Positions 23,301-31,358 of a stretch of 44,280 nucleotides of DNA are shown one piece after another; positions within the stretch are counted from its first letter, which is position 1; each line of letters starts with the position of its first letter. The notes below the pieces were generated by a model that saw only the letters and a list, made by a program, of their open reading frames with translations, had not been told where the DNA came from and made no database searches. Both the position numbers and the translations under genes were made by a program. Origin of the DNA: Prevotella sp. UBA1104 (lineage in GTDB: Bacteria; Bacteroidota; Bacteroidia; Bacteroidales; Bacteroidaceae); contig DCBP01000050.1 of the NCBI GenBank assembly GCA_002314055.1, positions 581-44,860 of the forward strand, written 5' to 3'.

Positions 23301-23583
23301 TACCATTGAGTCAAGCTCTTCGTCAATGTGGGTAGAAGACGGTTCCTTCGTACGCATAAAGAACATACGTATCGGCTACAATTTCCCGAACACTGTTACA
23401 CGTCCGCTCGGCATGGCATCACTGAAGTTGTATGTAAACATGGAAAACGTACACGTATTTTCCGACTACTCTAACTATGATCCGGAAGGGTCAACATTCC
23501 AGACCGGCTACCGCGTTGGTTACGACTATGGAGCATATCCGAACCCGTTCTCATGCACGTTCGGTATAAACATCGGTTTTTAA
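20398..23583 (+). CDS. SusC-like TonB-dependent outer-membrane transporter (PUL2)
   Basis: A 1061-aa SusC/RagA-family transporter. The long charged N-terminal extension (MKKRKTSSSRKWGDEF) precedes the signal hydrophobic core LLLLCCFFGMSALASAQ. A carboxypeptidase-regulatory-like domain (about 40-112), the TonB-box-like DEVVAVGYGVMKKRDLTG, and a plug domain with VKVRGATSINAGTTPLYVIDG and SIEVLKDAASAAIYGSRGANG follow. The barrel ends in CTFGINIGF with terminal Phe. A Met at residue 18 could also be the start. The stop is 33 bp before susD. The substrate is unknown; it should be a glycan cut by the glycosidase downstream. Confidence 0.96.
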   Translation: MKKRKTSSSRKWGDEFLMKLLLLCCFFGMSALASAQQKVSGTVVDSNGEPVIGASVVVKGTSTGAVTDIDGKFTFVAEPGKTIEVSYIGYKPVTFLASEKPAKIKLAEDSEMLDEVVAVGYGVMKKRDLTGAISTIGADKLKDRSFGNALQSMAGQVSGVQITQSQGAPGMAPTVKVRGATSINAGTTPLYVIDGVPLEDDTNSGNGSNGGSLQYSNHNPMNNINPNDIESIEVLKDAASAAIYGSRGANGVVLITTKSGKAGKTKVDLSYELGFSRVNRKIDLMDAKQWMRYESAARENQWQTDVAKNPTLQRTNNSKYVIPSEFSDPEWLERISNGTDWQDVLYRTGVSHNVQASVSGGSEKTQFMMSLGYLNQKGVVITNDYNRLSGRLNLNHKISSRLNVGMKLNFTRSSDSPQGLAGKSDVVSLACQSDPIFPLYVETGSLGFKDPSSIWNTFVKYGFQLWHPYSLTKEASKKLKTDNIIGTAFGEYKILDGLTFKTSAGLNSSDSHYEYYWNEGQNWGYSGWVHATGTYSTRRVDNWVWENTLNYNKTFNTDHNFTALLGYTMQDQVTTFSNLTGSGYPNDLVHTINASTTQTGTTLKSEWALMSYLARATYAYKGKYLATASFRADGCSRFGANNRWGYFPSVSTAWRISEEKFMESTRSWLDNLKIRTSYGVTGNNQIDDYAAIGLLKNSQYAVDGKLTSGLYTGTMPSKDLKWEKTGQYDIGFDANLFGSRLNIGFDYYYSKTTDMLLEVPVPVITGFTESQMNIGSVRNLGFELNISTVNIRTKDFMWTTDFNISANRNKVLKLGNNNAPIEVNTNSAISRTEVGQPVGNYYGYKVTGVYSTAEINDPKVAKYAGAEPGDPKVWDKDGNGKIDASDRTILGNYQPDFTWGMTNNLSWKGFELSFMLTGTHGNEIMNQNARFLGFYNGARNLYASRSNFWVSDEQPGDGMTPKPRTTPNTIESSSSSMWVEDGSFVRIKNIRIGYNFPNTVTRPLGMASLKLYVNMENVHVFSDYSNYDPEGSTFQTGYRVGYDYGAYPNPFSCTFGINIGF

Positions 23584-23616
23584 AGCATTACAGGAAAACT
23601 AAAAAACAGAGAAACA

Positions 23617-25026
23617 ATGAAAAAACTATCATATATTATTGTGGCAGCACTTGCGCTTGTCAATACCGGATGCAGCGACTTCCTCGACCTGTCGCCATAT
23701 TCCAATGCCAATGAAAAGGCGTTTTATAAAAACAAAAGCGATATAGAGACAGCTATGATTTCTGTATACTCCACACTCTACGACGTGTGGAAACCAGAAG
23801 GACTGCCTTCATTCTACGGCGAACTAATGTCGGACAATGCCTACAATACCAATACAGCAGGCAACGTTGCTGACTACGATGCTCTCGACAAGCATTCCAA
23901 CATGACAACGACAAACTCTGTCGTTGAAGGATGGTGGGAAACATACTATAAGTCAATATACAAGATTAATCAGGTCATATCGTCCGGCAGCGGTATCAGC
24001 GGCTGTGAGGAATTTATCGGCGAAGCGAAATTCATGCGCGCACTATATTATTTCGATATGGTAAGGGCATGGGGAGACGTACCACTGATTACCACCCCTG
24101 TTTCTGTAGCAGATTCCTACAAAAAGGCACGCACGCCAAAAGCTGAGGTATACGGACAGATTGTGCAGGATCTGAAAGACGCTGCCGAGGTGCTTCCGGA
24201 GAAATCGGGAGAGCGCTTTGCCGGGGCTGCCAACAGAGATGCCGCAAACGTGCTCCTCGGAAAGGTTTACCTGACCATGGGCGACAAGGAAAATGCAAAA
24301 ACGTATCTCATGAAGGAATACGGCAAGTTCTCGCTTGAAAGCAACTATGCTGACCTCTGGAACCTAAACAACAAAAACGGCAAGGAATCTATCTTTGAGA
24401 TACAATATGCAAGCACGACATCGTCTGGACAGCCATACAGTCCATACTGGGCTTTGTTCACTCCGCTCGACAACCGCACTATCACGGCATGGGGTGCCGG
24501 CATGAACCAGGTGACTGACGACCTTTACAATGCCTTCGAGCAAAATGACCCGCGGCGCGACCTTACTGTGGCTGAGGGATATGAAAAGAACGGACAGCAT
24601 GTAAACACAACACGCTACTGCATAAAATGGAGGGACACCGAAGCTCCTGTAGACAAGCTACGCGAACTGGCGCGCAACAACTTCATCGTTCTGCGGTATG
24701 CCGATGTACTGCTTATGCTCACCGAGGCTACTGACGACCCGAAATACCTTAATGAGGTACGACACCGTGCAGGGCTGCCAGGCTACGGCGAAACGGGATA
24801 CCCGACTCAGTACAACACCATTACCCTTGCCTTGCAACACGAGTATCAGGTAGAACTCGGAATGGAATTCCAAAGATGGTTCATACTTCAGCGTCTCGGC
24901 ACTGCGGCTACTGTAATGCAGAACTGTTCTAAGCATATCAGCGACCCTATCTATCTGCTGCCTGTTCCGCAGAAAGTTATAGACCAGAATCCAAGCGTCA
25001 TAATGCAGAACGACCGCTACAAATAA
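23617..25026 (+). CDS. SusD-like surface lipoprotein (PUL2)
   Basis: A 469-aa RagB/SusD-family lipoprotein, partner of the SusC just upstream. Lipobox LVNTGC with Cys19. N-terminal CSDFLDLSPYSNANEKAFYK and GEAKFMRALYYFDMVRAWGDVPLI, then TPKAEVYGQIVQDLKDAAEVLP, are diagnostic. The C-terminal LALQHEYQVELGMEFQRW and YLLPVPQKVIDQNP complete the fold. It is shorter than the PUL1 SusD and not a close relative, so the two PULs probably serve different glycans. A strong terminator follows its stop. Confidence 0.95.
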   Translation: MKKLSYIIVAALALVNTGCSDFLDLSPYSNANEKAFYKNKSDIETAMISVYSTLYDVWKPEGLPSFYGELMSDNAYNTNTAGNVADYDALDKHSNMTTTNSVVEGWWETYYKSIYKINQVISSGSGISGCEEFIGEAKFMRALYYFDMVRAWGDVPLITTPVSVADSYKKARTPKAEVYGQIVQDLKDAAEVLPEKSGERFAGAANRDAANVLLGKVYLTMGDKENAKTYLMKEYGKFSLESNYADLWNLNNKNGKESIFEIQYASTTSSGQPYSPYWALFTPLDNRTITAWGAGMNQVTDDLYNAFEQNDPRRDLTVAEGYEKNGQHVNTTRYCIKWRDTEAPVDKLRELARNNFIVLRYADVLLMLTEATDDPKYLNEVRHRAGLPGYGETGYPTQYNTITLALQHEYQVELGMEFQRWFILQRLGTAATVMQNCSKHISDPIYLLPVPQKVIDQNPSVIMQNDRYK

Positions 25027-25075
25027 TCTGCACGAAAGAAAAGAAAACTTATTGAGGATAGCTGAATAAATGATT

Positions 25076-25121
25076 AAGGAGAGACTGCACGGAAAAAACA
25101 CGTTGCTTCTCTCCTTTTTTT
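25076..25121 (+). terminator. Rho-independent terminator after PUL2 susD
   Basis: AAGGAGAGA (25076-25084) pairs with TCTCTCCTT (25108-25116), with a GC/GC inner stem, followed by TTTTTTT. It lies only 24 bp before the next gene, with no -7 element between. Confidence 0.85.
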
Positions 25122-25144
25122 AAATAACTTAATGAAATAAGAAT

Positions 25145-27253
25145 ATGAAAGGGATGAAAACATTAAGAAACGGCATCATGGCATTAGCCGTTGTTTTGCC
25201 GCTCAATGCCAATGCCGGAGGCATCGACAGAAAAGCCGTAGTGGAGCGCAACAACCCGCATGTTACGGCGATGGACAAGCTCTGTTCGCTCTCCGTGGGC
25301 AACGGAAGCTTTGCGTTTACTGCCGATGCTACAGGATTGCAGTCGTTTCCGGAATTCTACTCCAATGGTGTGCCGCTCGGCACGATGAGCGACTGGGGCT
25401 GGCACTGGCAGGATAATCCACAAAAGCTGCGAGAGAAGGAAACATGGAAGGAATATGATTTTGGCAGGGGACACAAAGAGGTGTATGCTACACAGCTCGA
25501 AGACAACGAACGCTCCAAGGCAGCCGTTGACTGGTACAGGGTGAACCCTCATCGTCTGCATCTTGGAACTATCGGACTTTCGCTCGGCTCCGACCCATCA
25601 AAGATTAAGGAAATATGCCAAAACCTTGACATGTGGAAAGGGGAGATAAAAAGCAGTTTTCGTTATGGGAGACAGAAATTCGAGGTAAGCACCGTATGCG
25701 ACCCTAAACTCGACATTGTCGCCACAAGGGTGAAGTCTGACGGCAAGTTTGCCGTTGACCTCCGCTATCCTTATCCGACTGTGGGACACTGCGACGATGC
25801 CTGCGACTGGAACAAAGACAAGCTACACTCTACACTTATCGTGAAGCAAACGGCAAGCTCCGCTCTTCTGAAAAGGGTAATTGACAATTCCGTATATTAC
25901 GTTACCATAAACTGGCAAGGGCAGGCTAAGCTAAAGAGAACCGGCAGGAACCGCATGCAGATTGTTTCGGAAGGAAAAGAACTGCAGCTTACTTGCGAGT
26001 ATTCACTTCAACCTTCTGCCGTTAAGAAAACTTTCCGGGAAATAGAAGGTATGACAAATGCCTACTGGCAGGAGTATTGGAAGAATGGATCTATCGTCGA
26101 CTTCTCGCATTGTCGCGACAGGCGTGCAAAGGAAATAGAACGCAGAGTGGTGCTCAGCCAGTATCTGCTTGCCATACAGGATGCCGGTGATACACCACCG
26201 CAGGAGACTGGACTGACCTACAACTCATGGTTCGGGAAATTTCATCTTGAAATGATACTGTGGCATCAGGCACAGTTTGCCACCTGGGGGCATCCTGAAC
26301 TGCTCGACAGGTCGCTGTCGTGGTATTTCAAGGCAGAGGAGAACGCAAGGAAAATAGCACAGAGACAGGGATTCAAAGGAGTAAGGTGGATGAAGATGAC
26401 CGACCCTTGGGCTGGAGAGGCACCGTCAAAGGTCGGCAGCTTCCTTATATGGCAGCAGCCGCACCCCATTTATCTTGCCGAACTTCTCTACAGGGCAAAC
26501 CCTTCGCCTACGGTGCTGAAGAAATACGCACGCATAGTTGAAGAGACAGCAGAGTTCATGGGCGATTTTGCCACTTACGACAAGCAGAACGACCGATACA
26601 CGCTGCGCGGATGTATCGCCGCACAAGAGACTCTGCCTGCAGCAACTACCGTTAATCCACCGCTGGAACTGAGCTACTGGCACTTTGCCCTTGAGACAGC
26701 ACAGCTGTGGCGAGAGCGGACGGGGCTGAAGCGAAACTCACACTGGGACGACATTTTAAACAAAATTTCACCGCTCGCCGACAAAGACGGTCTTTATCTT
26801 GCTGCAGAATCGGAACCAGACACTTATTCTAAGGAACGTATGTTCAGCGATCACCCGGCAATAACTGGTGCAGTGGGATTATTGCCCCTGAGCCCGAGGC
26901 AGGTTGATGTAAAGAAGATGAAAAAGACGGAACAGTGGATTTTGAAAAACTGGAAGTGGGATACTTCCTGGGGATGGGACTATCCTATGATGGCGATGTG
27001 TGCCGCACGTTTAGACGAGCCGGAGAATGCCGTCGGTGCACTACTGATGAAAGAGGTTAAGAACACTTATCTCGTCAGCGGACATAACTACCAGAGCGAC
27101 CGTCTGCGCCTCTATCTGCCGGGCAACGGAGGATTGCTCCTTGCCGTGGGCATGATGTGTGCCGGATGGGACGGCTGCACAATGCCTAATCCCGGATTTC
27201 CGAAAGACGGCAACTGGGATGTCAGGTGGGAAGGACTAAAGCCTCTGCCTTGA
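25145..27253 (+). CDS. Predicted secreted six-hairpin glycosidase (GH65/GH95-like)
   Basis: A 702-aa exported protein of PUL2. A signal peptide (about 1-25, PLNANAGG) is followed by a beta-rich N-terminal domain to about 300. A C-terminal (alpha/alpha)6-type domain carries TYNSWFGKFHLEMILWHQAQFATWG, then RSLSWYFKAEENARKIAQ, the WQQPHPIYLAELLYR block and IAAQETLPAATTVNPPLELSYW. By analogy with the DEYH region of GH65, Glu495 in AAQETL is a candidate general acid; this alignment is by eye. I cannot name the exact family: GH65, GH95 or a less studied six-hairpin family are possible. Its place after susCD suggests that it acts on the imported or surface-bound glycan. Read-through of the terminator upstream seems needed for its expression. 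Confidence 0.65.
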   Translation: MKGMKTLRNGIMALAVVLPLNANAGGIDRKAVVERNNPHVTAMDKLCSLSVGNGSFAFTADATGLQSFPEFYSNGVPLGTMSDWGWHWQDNPQKLREKETWKEYDFGRGHKEVYATQLEDNERSKAAVDWYRVNPHRLHLGTIGLSLGSDPSKIKEICQNLDMWKGEIKSSFRYGRQKFEVSTVCDPKLDIVATRVKSDGKFAVDLRYPYPTVGHCDDACDWNKDKLHSTLIVKQTASSALLKRVIDNSVYYVTINWQGQAKLKRTGRNRMQIVSEGKELQLTCEYSLQPSAVKKTFREIEGMTNAYWQEYWKNGSIVDFSHCRDRRAKEIERRVVLSQYLLAIQDAGDTPPQETGLTYNSWFGKFHLEMILWHQAQFATWGHPELLDRSLSWYFKAEENARKIAQRQGFKGVRWMKMTDPWAGEAPSKVGSFLIWQQPHPIYLAELLYRANPSPTVLKKYARIVEETAEFMGDFATYDKQNDRYTLRGCIAAQETLPAATTVNPPLELSYWHFALETAQLWRERTGLKRNSHWDDILNKISPLADKDGLYLAAESEPDTYSKERMFSDHPAITGAVGLLPLSPRQVDVKKMKKTEQWILKNWKWDTSWGWDYPMMAMCAARLDEPENAVGALLMKEVKNTYLVSGHNYQSDRLRLYLPGNGGLLLAVGMMCAGWDGCTMPNPGFPKDGNWDVRWEGLKPLP

Positions 27254-27401
27254 TGCAAAACACCAGAGGTGCAACAACGCTTCTGACTTTTATACTTTTT
27301 TATTGCAGTCCGCTAAAAGTTTCCTATCATGTTTTCTGTTTACACTTGATTCCAGTGGCAAAATTCTATAATTTGAGGAGCGTTTTTATACTCATAAGGT
27401 G

Positions 27402-27482
27402 TTTTAACATCCGTTACAAATACTTTTAACTACCGTTACAAACACTTTTAACTACCGTTGAAAATAATTTTAACGGTAGTTA
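27402..27482. repeat. 22-bp tandem repeat with inverted copy
   Basis: Three direct 22-bp units begin at 27402, 27424 and 27446, sharing TTTTAACTACCGTT (ATCC in the first). An inverted copy TAACGGTAGTTA lies at 27471-27482. The last direct unit and the inverted copy form a hairpin (AACTACCGTT/AACGGTAGTT with inner AAAA/TTTT). A T-run follows seven bases later, so it may also terminate the PUL2 transcript. The same unit recurs at 44241-44280 in the opposite orientation. Confidence 0.85.
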
Positions 27483-27690
27483 CATCACCTTTTTTCCTAT
27501 GTTCCTTTACGTATATCATGTTTTACTCTTCCCCTTTGTTGCTTGAATAGAGAATATCTTTCATATCACCAGACATTAGCCCCAGCACAGAACCTTCATA
27601 ATGAGAGACGCATTTTACCACCTAAATTGAAAAAGAACACTTTTCCAAGAAAAACAAGTTCATGATAAATGCTGAAAATAAAGGATAGAC

Positions 27691-27721
27691 TTGCAGTTAC
27701 GGACGAAATGGTGTAAATTTG
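27691..27721 (+). promoter_or_regulatory. Promoter of the DUF1846 gene
   Basis: TTG (27691-27693), 20-bp spacer, TAAATTTG (27714-27721). The predicted leader is about 55 nt to the ATG at 27783. Confidence 0.7.
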
Positions 27722-27782
27722 CAGAAACAAACAGTTTTACAGTATAGCCGAAGGGCAAAACACTTTTACCTAAGAAATAGAA

Positions 27783-29246
27783 ATGAAAATAGGTTTCGAC
27801 AACGAGAAATATCAGACAATACAGTCTGAACACATCAAAGAGAGAATATCACAGTTTGACGGAAAACTTTATCTGGAGCTCGGCGGAAAACTCTTCGACG
27901 ACCACCACGCAAGTCGCGTGTTGCCGGGGTTTTTGCCAGACAGCAAACTGCGCATGTTCCAGAAAATTAGCGACAGCATTGAGATTGTTATCGTTATCAG
28001 TGCCACAGATATCGAGAAGAACAAGAAGCGCGCCGACCTCGGCATTACTTACGACGAGGACGTGCTCCGCCTGAGGGAGGAATTTCAGGGCAGAGGATTC
28101 ATGGTCGGCTCGGTGGTCATCACCCACTACAACGGTCAGCCGGCTGCCATCGCCTTCAAGCAGCGGTTGGAGCGCCTTGGCATAAAGACCTATTGCCACT
28201 ATCTCATCGAGGGCTACCCGCACAACGTGCAGCTTATTGCCTCCGACGAGGGATTCGGCAAGAACGATTATGTGGAAACGGAGCGCCCGCTGGTTATCGT
28301 TACCGCTCCGGGACCGGGCAGCGGCAAGATGGCAGTTTGTCTGAGTCAGCTATACAACGAGAACAAACGTGGAGTGAGGGCTGGATATGCCAAGTTTGAG
28401 ACTTTCCCCGTTTGGAACCTTCCTCTGAAGCATCCTGTTAACATCGCATACGAGGCGGCTACTGCCGACTTGAACGACGTGAACATGATTGACCCGTTCC
28501 ATCTGGAGGCATACGGCAAGACGGCTATAAACTATAACCGCGACATCGAGATCTTCCCTGTTCTTAATGCCTTGTTCGAGGGCATCTATGGTACGAACCC
28601 TTACAAGTCGCCTACCGACATGGGCGTGAACATGGTTGGCTTCTGCATCAGCGACGACGAGGTTTGCTGCGAGGCATCCAAAGACGAGATTATCCGCCGC
28701 TACTATGCCGCAACGAACAAGCTCGCACAGGGGGCCTGCAACGACAGCGAGATTAGCAAGATTCAGCTGCTCTTCCAGCAGGCAAAGATCAATACGGACT
28801 ACCGCAAAGTTACCGTTTATGCAAAACAGCGACTCAAGGAAACTGGACACACTTCGGCTTCTATAGAACTGGAAGACGGCACTGTTATCTCTGCCAACTC
28901 CAGCGAACTGCTTGGTTGTTCGGCTGCCCTGTTGCTCAACGTCACCAAGCATCTTGCCGGCATCGACCACAGCGTGAAACTCATTCCGCAGTCGATGATT
29001 GAACCGATACAGCATACTAAAGTGGAATACTTGGGAAGGAAGAATCCGCGTCTTCATTCAGATGAAGTTCTCGTTGCCCTCTCTGTTCTCTCGGAACAGG
29101 ACAACAACTGTCGCCTCGCCCTTGAACAGCTGCCTAAGCTCCGCGGCTGCCAGATGCATGCCACGGTGATTCTGAGCGAGGTTGACCAGAAGATTTTTAA
29201 GAAACTCGGCGTGCAGCTGACGTGCGAACCGGTGGTGAAGAATTAA
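27783..29246 (+). CDS. DUF1846 family protein
   Basis: A 487-aa cytosolic protein of the DUF1846 family, widely conserved in bacteria, with known structures but, to my knowledge, no settled function. Family blocks are clear: GFDNEKYQTIQSEHIKERI, KLYLELGGKLFDDHHASRVLPGF (27-49), GYAKFETFPVWNLPLKHPVN and LNALFEGIYGTNPYKSPTDMGVNM. Residues about 176-184 (APGPGSGKM) resemble a Walker A loop, with Met in place of the usual Ser/Thr; the family is sometimes described as ATP-binding. The length is normal for the family. It has its own promoter, and the next gene probably has one too, so it seems monocistronic. Confidence 0.9.
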   Translation: MKIGFDNEKYQTIQSEHIKERISQFDGKLYLELGGKLFDDHHASRVLPGFLPDSKLRMFQKISDSIEIVIVISATDIEKNKKRADLGITYDEDVLRLREEFQGRGFMVGSVVITHYNGQPAAIAFKQRLERLGIKTYCHYLIEGYPHNVQLIASDEGFGKNDYVETERPLVIVTAPGPGSGKMAVCLSQLYNENKRGVRAGYAKFETFPVWNLPLKHPVNIAYEAATADLNDVNMIDPFHLEAYGKTAINYNRDIEIFPVLNALFEGIYGTNPYKSPTDMGVNMVGFCISDDEVCCEASKDEIIRRYYAATNKLAQGACNDSEISKIQLLFQQAKINTDYRKVTVYAKQRLKETGHTSASIELEDGTVISANSSELLGCSAALLLNVTKHLAGIDHSVKLIPQSMIEPIQHTKVEYLGRKNPRLHSDEVLVALSVLSEQDNNCRLALEQLPKLRGCQMHATVILSEVDQKIFKKLGVQLTCEPVVKN

Positions 29247-29253
29247 ACGTTAA

Positions 29254-29261
29254 TAAATTTG
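29254..29261 (+). promoter_or_regulatory. Possible -7 element of the AAA-ATPase-like gene
   Basis: TAAATTTG lies just after the DUF1846 stop codon, about 63 bp before the next ATG. No -33 match is seen. Confidence 0.4.
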
Positions 29262-29324
29262 GTGATTTCAATATAAGTTCTTACTTTTACAGAAGAATTC
29301 ATATCATAAATAGGCTATTTTATC

Positions 29325-31076
29325 ATGGAGCAAGAAGTAAAACGATTGCCATACGGCATATATGACTTTGTATCAGTCATTGAACAAAACCAATATTACG
29401 TGGATAAAACGATGTATTTGCCGAAGTTGGAGGAACAGCCCAGCAACATCATTCTTATTCGTCCGCGCCGCTTTGGGAAGAGCATTTTCCTAAGCATGCT
29501 CCATGCTTACTATGACTGCAGGATGAAATCCAAGTTCCAAAGTCTCTTCGGCAATTTATGGATAGGCAAACACCCTACTCCACTGCAGGGAAAATATCAA
29601 ATACTGCATCTTGACTTCTCATACGTTGGTGGAGGTATAGAAAAGTTGGAAGAGAATTTCAATGAGTATTGCAGATGTAGCCTGAATGAATTCATGGATA
29701 CGTATGGGGACTCCTATCCCGAGGAAACAAAGAAAGAATTTTATGCTACGAACAATGCAGCGACAAAACTTGTAATCCTAAACAACAAGGCACGCAGTTT
29801 GCGCATTCCCCTGTATCTGATAGTCGACGAATACGACAACTTCACCAATGTCGTTCTCAACGAGCAGGGCGAGAGGGTTTATTGGGCCATCACCCATGCC
29901 GACGGCTTCTACCGCGACATTTTCAAGAAATTCAAGGGCATGTTCGAACGTATATTCATCACGGGAGTCAGTCCTGTAACCCTTGACGACGTAACGAGCG
30001 GTTTCAATATCGGATGGCATATCTCCACAAAACCGGAGTTCAACCAGATGCTTGGATTCTCTACTGAGGAAGTAAGGGAGATGTTTACCTACTACAAAAA
30101 TGCCGGCAGTCTTCCGGCTGACTGCAATATCGAGGCGATGATATATGAGATGAAGCCTTGGTATGATAATTATTGTTTCTCTGAGGAAGCATTAAACACT
30201 CAGAGCCGAGTATTCAATTGTGACATGGTAATATATTACCTACGCCATTATATAGACAGGGGAGATGCTCCGAAACAGATGATAGACCCCAACACGATGA
30301 TGGACTACGGCAAGATGAAGAAATTGCTGCAACTTGACAAGCTTGACGGCGACCGCAAGGGCGTTATCAGCACAATAGCCGAAACGGGACAGGTTATAGC
30401 ACCTTTGGTGGAGACGTTCTCTGCCTACCGCCTTACCGACCCACAGATATTCACAAGTTTGCTGTTCTACTACGGTATGCTCACCATCAACGGCACGAGG
30501 GGCGACAAGATGATTTTCGGTATACCGAACAATAATGTGCGTAAGCAGTACTACGGCTATCTGAAGGAATTGTATGACGCGAAATCATATGTAGACACCA
30601 ACCTGCTCACCGACTATTATTACGACATGGCTTATGACGGGAAATGGAGTGAGGGACTTCAGTTCATGGCTGATGCCTATTCCAACGTTTCTTCTGTAAG
30701 AGACGGTATAGAATCGGAGCGCAACCTGCAGGGCTTTTTTATGGCATACTTGAATCTGAACAACTATTATTACACGGCTCCTGAACTGGAACTTAACCAT
30801 GGATTCTGTGATTTCTTCCTCTTGCCAAATCTCACCCACTATGCCACGAAGCACAGTTATATCCTTGAACTAAAGGTTCTTTCCAAGAAGGACTATGACG
30901 AAAAGCCTGAGGACGGAAAGCCATCGAAAGCCGAAAAGCAATGGGAGGAAGCTGTGAAACAAATCAACGGTTATGCCATTGCTCCAAGGGTTGAAGCCCT
31001 CCGCCAAGGCACAACGCTCCACAAGATTATCATGCAGTTTGTGGCTGGCAAACTTGTGAGGATGGAGGAAGTGTGA
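29325..31076 (+). CDS. AAA-ATPase-like protein with PD-(D/E)XK nuclease domain
   Basis: A 583-aa protein of the AAA-ATPase-like (PF09820) plus PDDEXK_9 architecture that is multicopy in Bacteroidota. The N-terminal KRLPYGIYDFVSVIEQNQYYVDKT is characteristic, then Walker A RPRRFGKS with Lys52. Walker B IPLYLIVDEYDNF is near 163-175, and a helical middle follows. The C-terminal nuclease-like site has Asp496 in GFCDFFL and Glu515/Lys517 in ILELKVL, so the core catalytic pattern is intact. The biological role of the family is not established; proposals include mobile-element or defence functions. It is bordered downstream by a 15-bp perfect palindrome. Confidence 0.9.
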   Translation: MEQEVKRLPYGIYDFVSVIEQNQYYVDKTMYLPKLEEQPSNIILIRPRRFGKSIFLSMLHAYYDCRMKSKFQSLFGNLWIGKHPTPLQGKYQILHLDFSYVGGGIEKLEENFNEYCRCSLNEFMDTYGDSYPEETKKEFYATNNAATKLVILNNKARSLRIPLYLIVDEYDNFTNVVLNEQGERVYWAITHADGFYRDIFKKFKGMFERIFITGVSPVTLDDVTSGFNIGWHISTKPEFNQMLGFSTEEVREMFTYYKNAGSLPADCNIEAMIYEMKPWYDNYCFSEEALNTQSRVFNCDMVIYYLRHYIDRGDAPKQMIDPNTMMDYGKMKKLLQLDKLDGDRKGVISTIAETGQVIAPLVETFSAYRLTDPQIFTSLLFYYGMLTINGTRGDKMIFGIPNNNVRKQYYGYLKELYDAKSYVDTNLLTDYYYDMAYDGKWSEGLQFMADAYSNVSSVRDGIESERNLQGFFMAYLNLNNYYYTAPELELNHGFCDFFLLPNLTHYATKHSYILELKVLSKKDYDEKPEDGKPSKAEKQWEEAVKQINGYAIAPRVEALRQGTTLHKIIMQFVAGKLVRMEEV

Positions 31077-31150
31077 TTGAAATGACAAAATTCCTTTAAT
31101 ACAAAGCATGATATTTATCATATAAAAAATGATGGCAAGGGTATAAGGAT

Positions 31151-31187
31151 CTAAACTTTCGGATTCATAATAAATCCGAAAGTTTAG
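31151..31187. repeat. Perfect 15-bp inverted repeat
   Basis: CTAAACTTTCGGATT (31151-31165) and AATCCGAAAGTTTAG (31173-31187) pair perfectly around a 7-nt loop. There is no T-run on either side, so it is not a canonical terminator. It lies between the ATPase gene and the metal-uptake operon. Confidence 0.8.
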
Positions 31188-31296
31188 TAAAACAAAGTAC
31201 TGAGAAAAAATGGAAAAGAAAAGTATTCTTTTTGTTTCTATATGTATCATTATTGTTATTTATTCAAAATGAATTGTTATTAATACATTAAATATA

Positions 31297-31326
31297 TTGC
31301 AGAATTAAAATAAAGCATTACCTTTG
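31297..31326 (+). promoter_or_regulatory. Promoter of the metal-uptake operon
   Basis: TTG (31297-31299), 19-bp spacer, TACCTTTG (31319-31326). The predicted transcript start is near 31333, which excludes an in-frame TTG at 31329 as start of the first gene. An imperfect dyad TGTTATTAATACA lies just upstream at 31275-31287. Confidence 0.75.
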
Positions 31327-31358
31327 CATTGTCTTCTAACAAGACAGAAAAAGATTGT

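Larger units (their letters stand above)
27254..27782. other. Intergenic region with repeat array and promoter
   Basis: A 529-bp region without a gene. It contains the 22-bp repeat array (27402-27482) and the DUF1846 promoter (27691-27721). The rest is AT-rich with nothing recognised. Confidence 0.7.

Noticed and set aside
27402..27482. Possible CRISPR array (regular 22-bp units)
   Set aside because: The units are contiguous without unique spacers, only three direct copies exist, one is inverted, and no cas gene is present in the window.
31329..31358. TTG start at 31329 for the small Cys/His-rich protein
   Set aside because: It lies at or before the predicted transcript start and adds no hydrophobic or conserved sequence.
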